DNA of 64,000 nt from Tubulanus polymorphus (GCF_964204645.1 NC_134032.1:4306916-4370915); one strand, 5' to 3'; shown: positions 11,255-23,424, numbered from the stretch's first letter. Translations and numbers: made by a program. Notes: generated by a model from the sequence alone, not told the origin.

Positions 11255-11650
11255 ATAGGATTGTAAATTTCTATAGCGCCTTGTAAATTGCAGAACTATT
11301 ATCAGAGGCGCTCTCCAGACGAAGATGATTACTTGAACAGAAATGTCTTGAGCTGTGCTTTGAATGCTGGCAGAGAGTCAATATCACGGAGAGGTTGCGG
11401 AAGGGAGTTCCACACTGTAGGTGCAAATGTCTCAAACGCACGTCCGCCGAATGAATTAAGACGACATGATCTGACTAACAGAAGGTTCTGCGACCCGGAA
11501 CGAAGTGTTCGGACTGGGCTGTAAACTGTTAACAGGCTGGAGAGGTAAGCGGGTGCCAAGTTATGGAGGCACTTGAAAACCAGCAAAGCAACTGAACAAC
11601 AGCAACACGAACAATAAGCCTTTTTGACTTGCATCACCAAATACTTGCAA
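11255..11650 (-). pseudogene. CR1/L2-type LINE, 5'-truncated 3' end (RT C-terminus and tail)
   Basis: The minus-strand ORF carries the conserved C-terminal block of CR1/L2-like reverse transcriptases: LALLVFKCLHNLAPAYL-like sequence, then FAPTVWNSLPQPLRDIDSL and ending FKAQLKTFLFK. The following tail contains AAGGCGCTATAGAAAT, typical of this clade's 3' end, and finishes in a short CCTAT repeat near 11255. This is a normal 5'-truncated insertion. Upstream sequence past about 11600 no longer matches. Confidence 0.8.
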
Positions 11651-11768
11651 TGAAAAATTATCAACGAATTCAAGAGCACTACAGTGCAACGGTCTTATTG
11701 TGTGGATTATGATTGAGTTGAGACATAAGAGTGAAAATTCAAAAGACGAAGTTTCTTAATCGTTTCAG

Positions 11769-12229
11769 ATTCTGTTGAGTTTTCTGATCGTTGGTCACAC
11801 ACACGAAGACATCGACCAGCTGTTTAGCGTGTACGTCAAGGTTGAGAAGAAAACTCTAACTCTAACTGTGTGATGGCATCGAGTTGGAGGGTTTGTTGGA
11901 TATTTGATCTTGGCTAGCTCCACATCCAATCAACATGAACAACCACAACCATTCGAAACCAAGAATGTTTCTATTTCGTAGGGACAGCCAAGATTAGTCG
12001 CAAGCAAAGATGTACTAAAGGAGTATATCAACAGTAACTAACAAGTTTAACTAGTCTACTAACTGGCGCACCTTTAGTGCTCAATAAGAACTATTCTACT
12101 ATTGAGATCAAGGAAATAAAAAAAGAATATAGAGAAATGGAAAGGCATTTACCACAGGAGAAACAAGAATTGCGGAATGATTTTCTTAATGCCATCGAAA
12201 ATAGGCCATATCTTCCATATTTGAAGTAA
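11769..12229 (+). pseudogene. DUF7869-type fragment (GHTHEDIDQ motif)
   Basis: After an acceptor-like ATCGTTTCAG the frame reads ILLSFLIVGHTHEDIDQLFS. GHTHEDIDQ is the signature of DUF7869, a domain common in mobile-element-type proteins of animals and fungi. This frame ends with TGA at 11871-11873. A second open segment finishing at 12229 (ERHLPQEKQELRNDFLNAI) has the composition and position of a C-terminus of the same protein. The middle is broken by stops. Domain function is not established. Confidence 0.5.
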
Positions 12230-12356
12230 CAGAAAGGCTATCAACCCTATAGTAAGTACATGTATATTGCGGTAATTTATACTGATAGATATCTAAAAAT
12301 ATGTAATTTGTAGTCAACAAGTTGATGTAGCCACCAAATATTATGTCGATGTCTCT

Positions 12357-12641
12357 GTGGCCATGGACCTATTGTCCCCGTTTGGATCAAAAAGTTCAAT
12401 AGACAATGGAGCAACCGTTACTGTACTTAAAAAGGACTTCCAGATACTAATGATTCATATTGTTCAGACTTTCCGAAATTGCCGGGCGACAGATGATTTA
12501 GTCAATGGCTTCATCAAATGGTCAGAGGGCGTTCATGGAGATAGCCTGTTATGCAGCAAAATAGAGAAGACAGCAGGTAGAATACAATTTAAAGGCGACA
12601 GACAATTCATTGTCTATACTATTGCTAGAAGAATATCTTGA
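12357..12641 (+). CDS. Hypothetical 94-aa ORF
   Basis: This is an open frame of balanced composition (contains GFIKWSEGVHGDSLLCSK) with no recognised domain. No acceptor or donor supports splicing into the gene starting at 13325, and it ends in its own TGA. It may be accidental. Confidence 0.2.
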   Translation: MAMDLLSPFGSKSSIDNGATVTVLKKDFQILMIHIVQTFRNCRATDDLVNGFIKWSEGVHGDSLLCSKIEKTAGRIQFKGDRQFIVYTIARRIS

Positions 12642-13324
12642 GAGGGTAATGTCAGAGGGAAAATGCCCTGGTACAATCGACGCTTATTGTTCAGTCTGGT
12701 TTCTCGGCCTATATCGAATATTAAGTAATTAATGATGCGGGTCGCATAAGCCTACCAGTCTTTTCCATTCAGATTCTCTATCGGTGTCTGCATTGATATT
12801 GAAAAATCAGAAATGCCCCTTGACCAAAGGTCTGCTCTTTCATGTTTTTTCGAATTATAACAAGTCATTCAAACAGCGTAATTGATGCAATTGATACTTC
12901 GTTAAGCTCTGTACCCTACCAAATGTTGAACATGAACCGTAAACAAATATTGCATATTTTTCCTATATCTATATCTAATTGGTTAGTTTATTGCGAATAT
13001 TCTACAAAAAAAATAACATTTAATTTGACATTATTTTGTGAATATTCTTTGTAATTATTTTGGATATTTAACAAAAATTAAGTATTTAAACTATCCGACG
13101 TGACGCGGCCCGCAAGTATCGACGAGAGTCCCGACCGCAACCGTCATTGGGTAACTCTGGTTAATGTTACCCTAACCAGTTGTAAATTTTGAATATTTCC
13201 TGTTTTTAATTTAGCGTTTTGTTTCTTACTTTATGATATGGAATAGCCATGATGTATTTTTTGACACTCAGCTACAACAATGTTTATTTCTTTCATTATT
13301 CATGTGACCTTTCCTTAATTTTAG
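12642..13324. other. No recognisable feature
   Basis: This is AT-rich sequence with a short GC-rich patch near 13098-13150. Upstream exons of the gene that follows were not identified here. Confidence 0.4.
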
Positions 13325-14010
13325 CTGAAAGTAATGTCGACATCCTTGCCAATTGTTTGGACCATGAAACAGGTACAACATATCCTAGTTTTATTTCTTA
13401 CTCACTGTAAAATGCTACGGGACATAGGCCTGTACCTGTTATGGGCCACAACATGCCTATTGTAAGAAATCTCGGGTAGGATTCGGGCTTATTTATTCAA
13501 TTAACTATTGAAAAATTATTGAAAACCAATTATATTAAATCTCTGAAAACGATTTTCTCAACTTTATGTAATCTGTCCTTGTTTTTTAGCTGAAAGTAAT
13601 GTCGACAGGTCTGCTAATTGTTCGGATCATGAAACAGGTACAACATATCCTAGTTTTATTTCTTACTCACTGTAAAATATGCTACGGGACATATACCTGT
13701 AATGGGCCATAACATATGCCTATTGTATGAAATCCCGGGTAGGATTCGGGCTTATTTATTCAATTAACTATTGAAAAAATATTGAAAACAGATTATATTA
13801 AATCTCTGAAAACGATTTTCTCAAGTTTATGTAATCTGTCCTTGTTTTTTAGCTGAAAGTAATGTCGACAGGTCTGCTAATTGTTCGGATCATGAAACAG
13901 GTACGATGAATCCTAGTTTTATTTCTTACTCACTGTAAAATATGCTACGGGACATATACCTGTTATGGGCCATAACATATGCCTATTGTAAGAAATAATG
14001 CTACGGGACC
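13315..14010 (+). repeat. Tandem duplication of a 264-bp exon+intron unit (3 copies plus partial)
   Basis: Unit starts at the 48-nt exons are spaced 265 and 263 bp. Each unit carries the exon plus intron sequence such as CACTGTAAAAT, GCTACGGGACAT and CCTGTTATGGGCCA. The unit intron sequence resumes after the MITE at 14401-14524, leading into the divergent fourth exon. Units 2 and 3 are nearly identical, and unit 1 is more diverged. Confidence 0.9.
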
Positions 14011-17000
14011 TATACCTGTTATCCTATTTGTCCCCAGACAATTGCCCCCGCCCAAAGTAAATCCTTTTAAATCTGGATTAACATCACCTAAATACTTCAT
14101 GTAACCAACAACAACTTTACTTAGAAATTCATTCAAATTAGTTTTAGTTTACTTGAGCAGATCAAAACCCTTACAAACAATCCTCAAGTAATTATAATCC
14201 ACTTACGATATCAAAGGAAACTTAGTTAGTCCACTTATTAGTGACAAAATTATCGGAATCAGTTTTAGTGTTTAGCTAAAGTTAGTTAGCTAGTCTAAAT
14301 TTAGTTAGTTCTAAGTTGGTTAGTCTAATTTATCAGAAGTTAGTATCTGTGCTACTTTAGGGTTAAAAGTTACTTAGGCGGGGGCAATTGTCCTAGAATC
14401 ACCTGTTATGGGCCATAACATATGCCTATTGTAAGAAATCCCGGGTAGGATTCGGGCTTATTTATTTAATTAACTATTCAAAAATTATTTCTGAACTTCA
14501 CATGACCTGTCCTTGTTTTGTTAGCTGACAGAAATGACGTCAACAATGAAAATTCAACATCAGAACCCAGCGAATCCGATGGTGCAGAGACGTTTTCTGA
14601 GGGTTCATCGGGTGTTCATGTCCTTTCTGGTATCGAACTTGACGATGATAGTGGTGATGATTATGATTATTTGCCAGAGGAACATTCAGATCAGTCTTCA
14701 AGTTCAGAGCTAGACTCTGATGATGAAGGTGAATAATATGATATTGATATAAGATATTTGAATAATGATTTCCTAGTTCATTTTTTGCCCATTGCGTTCA
14801 AATTTAGTGATTGTTGAGCATTTCAAACTGCGACCCAAGTGGGCAAGGTGTTCCTTGACCCATAGTCTTCATAAATTAATTTCGAGAAATTAATTTAACA
14901 TCTATGCTTTGGCCTTGGATGTTCAAACAATGTCGTTTGTTTGGTTCCTCCAAGCAACTAAATAATGTTGTTCTGTATTTGTGTTAATTTAGAGGTCGAA
15001 GAGGAAGCGTACGTGACAGATGACTTCACTAAAAGACTCAGGATCCAGACCTTAAACGGTAGGCGTTTCTTTGTTTTACTCTTTTCTGTGAGTGGACTAG
15101 ATTAATAAACCATGATTAGCCTACCTGGGAGACTGCAGCGAGCTTCTGTAACCTTTCACTTTTCATGATTTACACAATAAAAAATCGATACCTTGTTTCT
15201 GTGCAGCTGCCGGGTCGGAAAAATCATGCTGAAAATTTGTAAAAATAAAATCCTGGCAGGGTCCCTTCGAAAAGCAGGTGTGAATTTAATTTTAAAATAC
15301 CATCTGGCCTGTCGCGTGAATATAAACCTTAGTTCGAGCTTTATATGTTCAAGCTGATGTATTATTTATAGTTCATGAAGTGGGAAAAAATCATCAGAGT
15401 GACACGTGCACTAATCCTCGCTCGGTAAAGAAAAGACTTTAAAGCGGGGGGCACACTGGGCGACAACATGTTTGATATAGTCGCCAGCGATTTAGCGGTC
15501 GTCCGCCTCGAGCGCCGTATTCAACGGACTAGTGCAGGCCGTAGATGTTAACGGTGATTGAATTGAACGATGCTGCCGAGTCCATACAAAATCTATCGGG
15601 CCCTATTGGTTTCCTGTAACGTTTTTCATTTTAGAAAAATAAGAGACAAATTATATTGTTTCCTTACAGTTATTGTGCCAACATATACTAAAACAGATGC
15701 TGGAGGTAGAGACATATAATATGTTAGTCAGCTATATAACCGGCAGGGTTTGCTTCATCTTACTTCATTTCGAGGAAGGATGCAAATAGCGAAAATGATT
15801 GTCTCAGTCTCGATTAAATGAGACAATATAGTTTGATTTTATAGGTTTAGGGAGCTTTGGATTCTCAATAAAGTTTTTTGCATACCCCGGTATGTTCTAC
15901 TTGCATTACTTGCTATTCGTTTCGCACTGGTAAAAAGAAATTCTCTCCCGCATCTTTTCCATAAGTCTCTATTTCAACTTTTTTATTTAAGAATAACAAT
16001 AGAAATATAATTGGCCGCCCTTGTCACTTTCCAGAAAAAATCTGATGAGAAACTAGGGTATTACTATTACTTAGTGTGGCCTAATCTGTTTTTCAACACC
16101 TGTTGGGATGTGGAGCTAATCACAGGCGCCCTTATATTGAATTCGGAGTCATGTAGCTTCCTACTGGTTTGCCATTTTTCATTGAAATTTGGGTGGCTAT
16201 TCTATGGATAGGGTTCTGTAGCTGAGACAGGTATTTTTGATCAGCCAATTATCACGCAATTGGCGGCCATTTTGTTGTCATCAGTACTTATGAGCTTCAA
16301 CTTTGTAATTGATTGTGGTAACCAAATATGCTTAGGTATCAACATAATGTGGTTTTTTCCACCTACGCATAAGTACTGATGATACCATAATGGCCGCCAA
16401 TTGCGTGATAATTGGCTGATCAAAAATACTACAAAGTTGAAGCTCATGACATGTTCTATGATTTTGGTGAGTTCAAAGTCTTTGGTTTTTGGTATATGGC
16501 CACCAGGGTGTTTGGAATAATACATTAACTTAGAATTTCAATATTATATTAATATCTAAGCGTTTTTTGTCACCACAATCAATTGTTAAGTGGTAGCTCA
16601 TGACATGTTCTAGGTGGAGGTAGAGGTGAGTTACAAGGTCATTGGGATTTGCATATGGTCACCAGGGGGCGTTGAATAGTAGAATAACTTAAGGCGCTTT
16701 TACGAAACTGAATCTTTGTAAATCGATTTAAGTTTCACGTTTATGGCACGCGGTTTAGTGAATCCGATTTGGTAAATCAACTCGTTTATGGAAACGATTA
16801 AGTAAATTGATTTATTAAATCGACTCACTTGCTCGGCCTGCAAGTTAGTGGCGATTAGTGGCGTCCTCTTCGACTGCAGGCTAAAGACATCTATTAGCTA
16901 ATCCGAATCAGATTCAATTTCATAAAAGCGCCTTTAGTATTTCCATATTATATTGGTACTGAGGCATGTATTGTTATCACAATCAATTGCAAAATTGTAG

Positions 17001-17424
17001 CTGCTGACATGTTCTATGATTGTGGTGAGTTTCACGATCATTGGTTTTAGTATATGGTCACCAGGGGAATTGAATATTGAAATGGTGGTTGGATTGTTGA
17101 AAGCCTTTCCAAGTAGGCATGGTGTATCTGGACCCCTAGTTTCCTTTGTGTTGAGTTTCATGGTCATTTTAGGTGATTGGAATTATTTCACATATATTTC
17201 TTTATAGTAAAGCGTAGATGGAGTGATGATAAAAATGAGGTTTTTTTGAAGCTGTAATACCATACCTCAAGAAGAGGAAAGCAGCGCCAGGTTGCATTTT
17301 GAATGAGCTCAAAGAAAAATTAAATGGAAGAAGCGTCAATCAGTTGAGAACTCGGACACATAATTATTTGTCTGTAAAAGCAAATGCTTCCCCAGAAGTA
17401 CATGTAAAATTACGAATAAAATGA
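13325..17424 (+). CDS. Spliced gene: triplicated 16-aa exon, acidic region, Myb/SANT-like C-terminus
   Basis: The exons, all with AG/GT borders and all phase 1, are 13325-13372, 13590-13637 and 13853-13900 (48 nt each, coding (A)ESNVDRSANCSDHET or a variant), then 14525-14728 and 14993-15058. A final exon runs 17208-17424. Exons 1-3 are tandem copies. Exon 4 codes a Ser/Asp/Glu-rich disordered segment (DDDSGDDYDYLPEEHSDQ). Exon 5 codes YVTDDFTKRLRIQTL. The last exon gives KRRWSDDKNEV, then PYLKKRKAAPGC and LNGRSVNQLRTRTHNYL, resembling the terminal Myb/SANT-like domain (W-DDK...KRKAAPG...GRS..QLRTR.HN) of many uncharacterised invertebrate proteins. AATAAA overlaps the stop. An alternative terminal exon (15207-15232, AATAAA at 15244) also fits phase 1. 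A T7 run at 17242-17248 shifts the frame within the last exon, so the allele may be broken or misread. Five-prime exons were not found. Function is unknown; nuclear, DNA-binding is inferred. Confidence 0.5.
14023..14400. mobile_element. 378-bp MITE with 9-bp target duplication
   Basis: GACAATTGCCCCCGCC at 14037-14052 is inverted at 14378-14393. A 9-bp direct repeat ACCTGTTAT flanks the element at 14014-14022 and 14401-14409. The neighbouring tandem units show the empty site (TATACCTGTTATGGGCC), which confirms the insertion boundaries. A 9-bp duplication points to MULE-type mobilisation. The interior has no ORF. Confidence 0.85.
16232..16428. repeat. Inverted repeat, 50-60-bp arms, inside the Helitron-like copy
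   Basis: TATTTTTGATCAGCCAATTA begins the left arm (16232-16292) and its complement TAATTGGCTGATCAAAAATA ends the right arm (16378-16428). The loop is about 85 nt and carries part of the 150-bp unit. The corresponding place in the copy at 35.5 kb has only one such arm, so an inversion-duplication occurred in this copy. Confidence 0.85.
16692..16933. mobile_element. 242-bp Harbinger-like MITE, TTA target duplication
   Basis: The TIR AGGCGCTTTTAYGAAAYTGA occurs at both ends. TTA repeats lie at 16689-16691 and 16934-16936. The 3-bp TTA duplication is characteristic of PIF/Harbinger transposition. The element splits a Helitron-like 150-bp unit, whose two halves continue on either side. There is no coding capacity. 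Confidence 0.85.
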
Positions 17425-18140
17425 GTAAGGCCACACCAAAGAAATCCTGTTTCTCGGACGGGGCAATCACCAAAATGGGTAGGTAGGTAGAGAATGTTTA
17501 TGCCGAACAACACGTTGTGGTGGCACTGTATTCACTTTGGCGTCTGTTCGCAGTGGTTTCCGTGCCCTGGCACCTTAACCCTATGACAGATTTCCTTCCA
17601 ATTCTATACATGTAGTTGTGTTGTACTATATGAGGTTAGTAACTGATTAGATTTTGGGTCATGTAGGTCTTAGGACAATGTCACAGGAAGCCATTTTGTA
17701 AATTTCATTTCCGGGCTCTAACTCAAAAACGGTTTAAGATAACTTAATGAAATTCTATGGATAGGTTATCCTAGACACCGTGGGTAAGTGAATAGATTCC
17801 GGGTCCTGTTGGTCAAAGGTCATGGTTACTAGAAGCTGTTATGTATTTTTCATTTCCGGGCTCTATCTCTAGACGGTTTGAGTTAATTTGGTTACTTTTT
17901 TGGATGGGTTTTCCAAGAGACTGTGAGTAACTTGATTACATTCGTGTTCTGTAGGGTCAAAGGTCAAGGTCACGAAGAGCTGTTTTGTATTTTCAATTTC
18001 CGGGCTCCTTATTCATAAATGGTACAAGATAACTTTGTGAAATTTCCTGCCTGTATAAATAGGTCGACATACGCTTGGGGTGTATCTTACACTCAGGCGT
18101 TTCACCTGATGTGGGGGCATCAGTCGTCTTCAGCGACATT
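17425..18140. repeat. 145-bp tandem repeat, 3 copies, after the gene's 3' end
   Basis: CATTTCCGGGCTCTA recurs with spacing of 145 and 144 bp (CCGGG at 17711, 17856, 18000). The shared sequence includes GGTCAAAGGTCA and GGTTTGAGTTAA-like blocks. Central tandem arrays of this size are a feature of Helitron-related elements in molluscs. Here the ends were not resolved. Confidence 0.75.
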
Positions 18141-19255
18141 CTAGGATTCTTTTTTCTTTTATAGAAAAATGGGGTAGATCGCCGTAAATAATTTTTATTG
18201 GACCAAATGTTTAGTCAGGAACATGATTAACAGCTAGTAGACTACAATAATTGAGGTGTTTGTACAATTATACAACCTATAAAACCTATTGCACAATCTA
18301 TACAGATATATTTTGAACATATTTCACGGAAATCCTGGAATTTTACAATCCAAGGTCGCCATCGATGTCCGATTAGCAAAGTTGTCTGAGCATGGCTGCA
18401 CCATTTCCAGAATCAAATTGTTATATCCGATGCAATATAATATTTTTATGGTGTTGATCTCGGTGCCGACATCACGATTTGATTAAAAAGAAAAAATGTT
18501 TACAAGAATTAACAAGAATGGAGAATTTGGTAGTCGGTCGGCTGCATATATATTTTTTGAAAAAAGTTATTTCACCCAAAATGTTGAAAAAGGGTCGGCA
18601 GGCAATTACATTTTTTCTGAAAATGATTATTTGAAACGACGAAATATTATTATAAAATGAGTAACATGTTAAATTACTAATAAAATAAAATGAGTAACAT
18701 AATGAATTGCGAATGAAATAAAATGAATTACATGTACAATTACGAATGAAATAAAATGAATACCTATCAAAATTTTTGTGTTTGTTATAGTTAGATTGAG
18801 CATGATTATTAATGAAGGTCTACTCTGAAAATAGATATAGAAGGTGATATGCAACTTTATTTTAAAAAAGCTCATAACCAAAAAATTCGCCAGCCCTCGT
18901 CATGTCTAGAAAAGAAGTGTACGAATTAAGGAATAAGTAAAACGACAATCACAACCGAAGAACGTACTACATGCATGAGATAGCTATGATTGAATGTTCT
19001 GCATTCAAGTTGAAAGCGTTTCACGTAAAACATTTTTGAGGTCTTATTATTGCTCGTCGTATTTTGGATGGTCTAAATTGGTCCTAGCAGCACAGCGCAT
19101 ATCTCTGAGTGATTTCATGCAAAATTGAGATGATAGTAAGTGATATACCTGTACTATCGATATTCAACTCGACTCTACCTACTTATTTAGGTGGAGTCGA
19201 TGACTACATACTACGGGATTTCCATATGGCACTGGTTTCAAATGCGTCATTGTTC
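18141..19255. other. No gene; AT-rich with short AATAAAATGA repeats
   Basis: The stretch 18650-18765 has diverged copies of a motif around ACGAATGAAATAAAATGAAT. No supported coding exon is present. Confidence 0.4.
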
Positions 19256-19391
19256 AAGTTACGGGACGTCAGTATAAAATCATGAAAAGGGACATTTGAT
19301 ACTTTGGGACAAATATATATCGTAAATGCGATATGATTCTAGTTGCGGGACGTCAGTACGAAACCACGAAGAGGGACATTTGACACTATGG
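19256..19391. repeat. 83-bp tandem duplication
   Basis: GGGACGTCAGTA...AGGGACATTTGA occurs at 19262-19295 and again at 19345-19378. An inverted GACGTCCCGC occurs near 19464-19475, so this may be the terminus of a DNA element. A perfect-to-near-perfect AT dinucleotide tract follows at 19489-19521. Confidence 0.7.
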
Positions 19392-19488
19392 GATATATAT
19401 ATATATGATAAACACCCCATTTATTGGTTTTAAAATTACACCCCATTTATCGGTTTTAGATAGACGTCCCGCTACTCTACCTATGTAA

Positions 19489-19520
<32 letters not shown>

Positions 19521-19589
19521 TTGATTCTTTCATTCATTATGCGTTTACAATGTTGGACTGAAATCTCAAATGATTATTTGGATTGTGCG

Positions 19590-20115
19590 GATTTTTGTTA
19601 TGCGGCAACACTACTCTCAGATCTAAACATACGGACAGTCATATTGATGAGGACAGAGACCAGAATATACAAAAGCTGAGAAGGAAAAAATGTTTTTATC
19701 TAGATAGACGTATGAAGGCATCTAAACAACTGGTAATAACAACTCTTTTTGGACAAATTTACATTTTTATCCGGTCTTTTGAAAAATGTACAATATGTTT
19801 TGTCAGTGAAGGGTTTCATTGGCGCAACCAAATATTTACTTAACAATGGAGTGTCCTTTGTTTTTAACAACACATTTTGCCAGGATCCTCTTGAAGAACA
19901 CTTTGGTAGGCACAGGGGACTTGCTAGGTGCTCGAAGAATCCTTCTGTCTATGAATTCCGGTGAGAAAAAGCTCTATCGGGGAATGCATTATTCAGGTAA
20001 CAATCGCAGCAGCGCAACTCAATACTCACTGCATCTGAGACGTCAACAAGTTAGACTGTATTGCTTCGATGACAAACTGACTCCTACGCAAGATGACCAT
20101 CCAATTCAAATGTAA
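19590..20115 (+). pseudogene. P-element-like transposase fragment
   Basis: One frame has IGATKYLLNNG, FCQDPLEEHFGRHRG and NPSVYEF. This is the conserved block around the last acidic residue of P-element-superfamily transposases (Q-D-x-L-E-x-x-F-G...NP). Just upstream, in another frame, MFLSR.TYEG matches the preceding conserved block. Stops and at least one frameshift or insertion separate them. A further open frame to 20115 could be the C-terminal extension. TIRs were not identified with confidence. Confidence 0.65.
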
Positions 20116-20629
20116 ATTAAGAAAGAAAACAACAAAACTAGTTGCGTTGATCAACAAAAATAAATCAATAGTTTATTACAATACTTCAATTTCAAAATGA
20201 AGATAGGAAAAAATTGAACAATAAGTGTGTTTGCCATGCGTCTTTAAATATTTCCCAAGAATATGTCTTTGTCTGGCCACCACCTGCCTCGACGTCAGAC
20301 TTTTTCGAGATTTTCGCTAAAAATACGAAACAAGACAAAATTGATGGATGGGAATCATACATGCTATATTCACTTTTACTGCGAACATTGGAATGAGCTA
20401 AAGCAATTTTCTAGGAGGAAAAATTGAGTCAAATGATGTTTCAAAATTTGGACGGGAAATTTTTTTTCTGAATTGTATGGCAAATGGCAAATACATGTTT
20501 ATATTGATAAGGTAAATATCTGTATAAAAGGTTGTATAGCAACTTGAATTGAAGGATTAATGCAATAGGTCTCTTATTCTAAAAGACGAGTGAGCCATAC
20601 TTACTAGATTGGTCATGTGAATCAACATC

Positions 20630-21200
20630 AAATTTAGAACTATCATCCATTTTTAGTTTTCAATCAAAGACCAACCTATGAAATAAAGTACATATTTTTC
20701 TGATAACAACCTGGAATAAATTAAAATAAATCTGAGGAATTATATATGAGGGCCTATATAACCTAAAGATTGATACTTACATACGACAAATTGACGAAGA
20801 AACTTCATTTGACAGTATACAAACTCGCGGACAAACTCCCAAAATGAATCATGTCCTATTCACCTAGAATCAAACAAAATACAACTAAAAAATTCACAAT
20901 ACAGATTTCGCTTTCGAATCCTTCAAATTGCTGTTTACTTACATGAAACGAATTATCAAACTACTTCTGCCGACAGCATACCAACTCGCTGACAAACCCC
21001 CAAAATGAAACGTGTCATGATAAACATCTGGAATTAAACGTAATAAAGCTAAAAAAATTACAAAATGTCGGTTTCGAATCCCTCAAATAGCCTTACACTT
21101 ACAAATGATGGATTATCAAACAACTATGAACTCCCAAAACGCCACATGTCTTTGATAATCTACAGTGAAAACCTGGAATTAAATGAAATAAATCTTAAAA
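20630..21200. repeat. Diverged about 170-bp tandem repeat, 3 units
   Basis: Recurring blocks are CTGGAATTAAA.GTAATAAA or GAAATAAA, CAAACTCCCAAAATGAA, TTTCGAATCC and ACTTACAT. They are spaced about 150-180 bp apart with many substitutions. There are no coding features. Confidence 0.55.
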
Positions 21201-23424
21201 TTCCGATTTGAACCCAACGTAGGCCCTCTCTCTACTTGTAGGCCTAAGATCTTGAAATAGGATAAATAATGTTATGATGAAAGAGGCATAATGGTTCGGA
21301 AGAAATTGAATTCAATATGGCTCTTGGCCTGGCAAAGTTTGCTTTTGAAATATCCTTTTGATTAGGCCTAGTTACACATTTTAAAAGCAAATTTCATTTT
21401 GCATCAAACTAAAAGCGGCTTTGTTGAGGAAAAGATTCGTTTGAGTCGTAAAATTTATAGCCTAGAACCAATTTCTTCGTCAAAGCGTGATGCACAATTT
21501 TGACTGGGTCTTATTTCCACGTGGTAGTGGACAGAAAATTTGAATAGGCCTAAATAATAGAATAATCTTTCTTAGGTTTCATGATAAAGATGCAGCATTA
21601 ACATAGATTAATGCTTATCTTTTACAATAAGGCTTATGTTTCAAAGGAAAACGCCCACAGTTGGTCGAACAGGGGTTAGGCATTGATGGTAGAGGGGCTG
21701 TGTGTGTGAAACAGAGAGATAAAAATGCACGGGAACGAGTTTGTCGAGTGGAGCTTATTATTCCATCAGGGATAGTGTACTATAGTCATTTTATATATCA
21801 AAATGTTCCTTATTAGTTCCGCTGCATCGCTAAAAACAAATTGAGATAGGTTTCCCTGCATTTTTTTACATATTACATCACTTACAACGATAAACGTCCG
21901 TCGCTGACTGAAAAATTCACAAAAACTTCTGCATTGAGTGCGCCACCGCACCAACTCAAATTGGATTGGAAACCCTCCAGCGATGCACTCTATGATCTTT
22001 AGAACCTGTCTTTGCTGACTGGGAATAAGATACTTCTCAGCGCGAAGGGGGCGGGCCGCAGCGTCACCAGGTCCCGCTCCGCGAGGAAACTAGATTTTCA
22101 AAGAAATGAGTGCACGCGACGGCCGTGACCACTTGTTAGTGACGTCATCAAGAATGATGGCTCCGAGGATCGCCACATCACAGGTTACTGTGAATAAATG
22201 GGATTCGACCATTCAAAAGTTCAAAATGTACTTTCTTGTTTTGTAAAACAAGTTTATTCATGTGGTTATATAAAGCATTTTGTTTGAAACATTCTTTAAT
22301 AATGTTTGTTGAGTTTAAAGCCAATTGTCGTTGTGTAATTCGATACTGGTCACTGAAATCAAAGTTTTAGTTTCTGTTCACATGTTTCGACTTATAAATA
22401 TCCAACTTGTATGTTCTATCTTTTAATACAGGCCATGTGATAATTTGCGTATCACTCCATGAGTTTAAAAAGAGAGCACATATTTCGATATTGTTAAATA
22501 ATTAACTACATTTTTTTCTGTCACACGTTGATTTTTACCCATCACTTATAAAATTCAAATGTACGTGATGTATTCTGAAAGCTATGTAAGCTTGTTCTTA
22601 AAAATACACTATGAATTTTCAATTTGTACTGACCATAATAGTTTATTTTTCGTAAATAAAATTTATATTTTAATTAAATAATTTCAAAATCTTTTCTATG
22701 CCCTCTGCAACAGAAACTTACTAAGGACTATTACATATTCAGATGTACGTTGATAATTGATTTCAATCCTCCCTTCAAATAATTATATGAACATTATTTC
22801 GGAAGATGCAGGTGGCGCACAATCATAATACATTCAACTCATCAAGCTGACGAGTCATTACCGTAACCAATGTTACAGACGGGTAACCAATCTACTCGAC
22901 TCCGCAGACAACTAAACGACCCGAGTAACCCCCAATTTGACTATAACTATAAATTATGTTATGTTAAACCGCATTGGTGTGACTTGACACGTTAAATGCG
23001 TATCCCGTATTGATATATTTCTATTATCCACTTTTCAAACTATGAATAGCACGCCTGCTCAGAAAACCCGTTATCGCTGCTTCGCAGCTATATTCTAATT
23101 TTGTAATTTTTGATATATTAAAATTTTTTGCTGCACTGTAACTTGTGTAGTTTTCAAGGTATCCTCATAAAATTTGGAATGTAGCTCAAGTACAAACTAT
23201 TCTACTGCACGAAACCCTTTTAAAGGCATAAAATACATTGGAAACTTTTGGTTGGAACTTATAAAGGTTTGAAAAAAATTTTAATATTTTGTTGATTATT
23301 TACAAAATTCTAAAGTCTTATGAAATTAAGTGATCCTACATAAAAAATGAAGAGTTTCATGCAGTTTATATACATGTCTACTTGAAATTAGTCAAATAAG
23401 AATCAGTTTGATCGACTGAGGACG
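21201..23424. other. No recognisable gene
   Basis: This is AT-rich DNA with one CpG- and GC-rich patch at 22036-22175 (GGGGGCGGGCCGC) that could be a promoter or an old element end. No exon with supporting motifs is present on either strand. Confidence 0.4.

Larger units (their letters stand above)
16110..17142 (-). mobile_element. Helitron-like repeat, copy A (inverted)
   Basis: The right edge GACCCCTAGTTT (17131-17142) is the complement of the AAACTAGGGGTC start of the copy at 34879. The interior has repeats of the same about 150-bp unit (GGTCACCAGGGGGCGTTGAAT, TCATGACATGTTCTA, CACAATCAATTG). The distal edge is diffuse. The copy lies in the last intron of the 13.3-17.4 kb gene and is itself interrupted by the MITE at 16692-16933. 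Confidence 0.65.

Noticed and set aside
18669-18881. Minus-strand 70-aa hydrophobic ORF
   Set aside because: It arises from AATAAAATGA simple repeats.
19489-19521. AT tract as a regulatory or CRISPR-like array
   Set aside because: Plain dinucleotide microsatellite.
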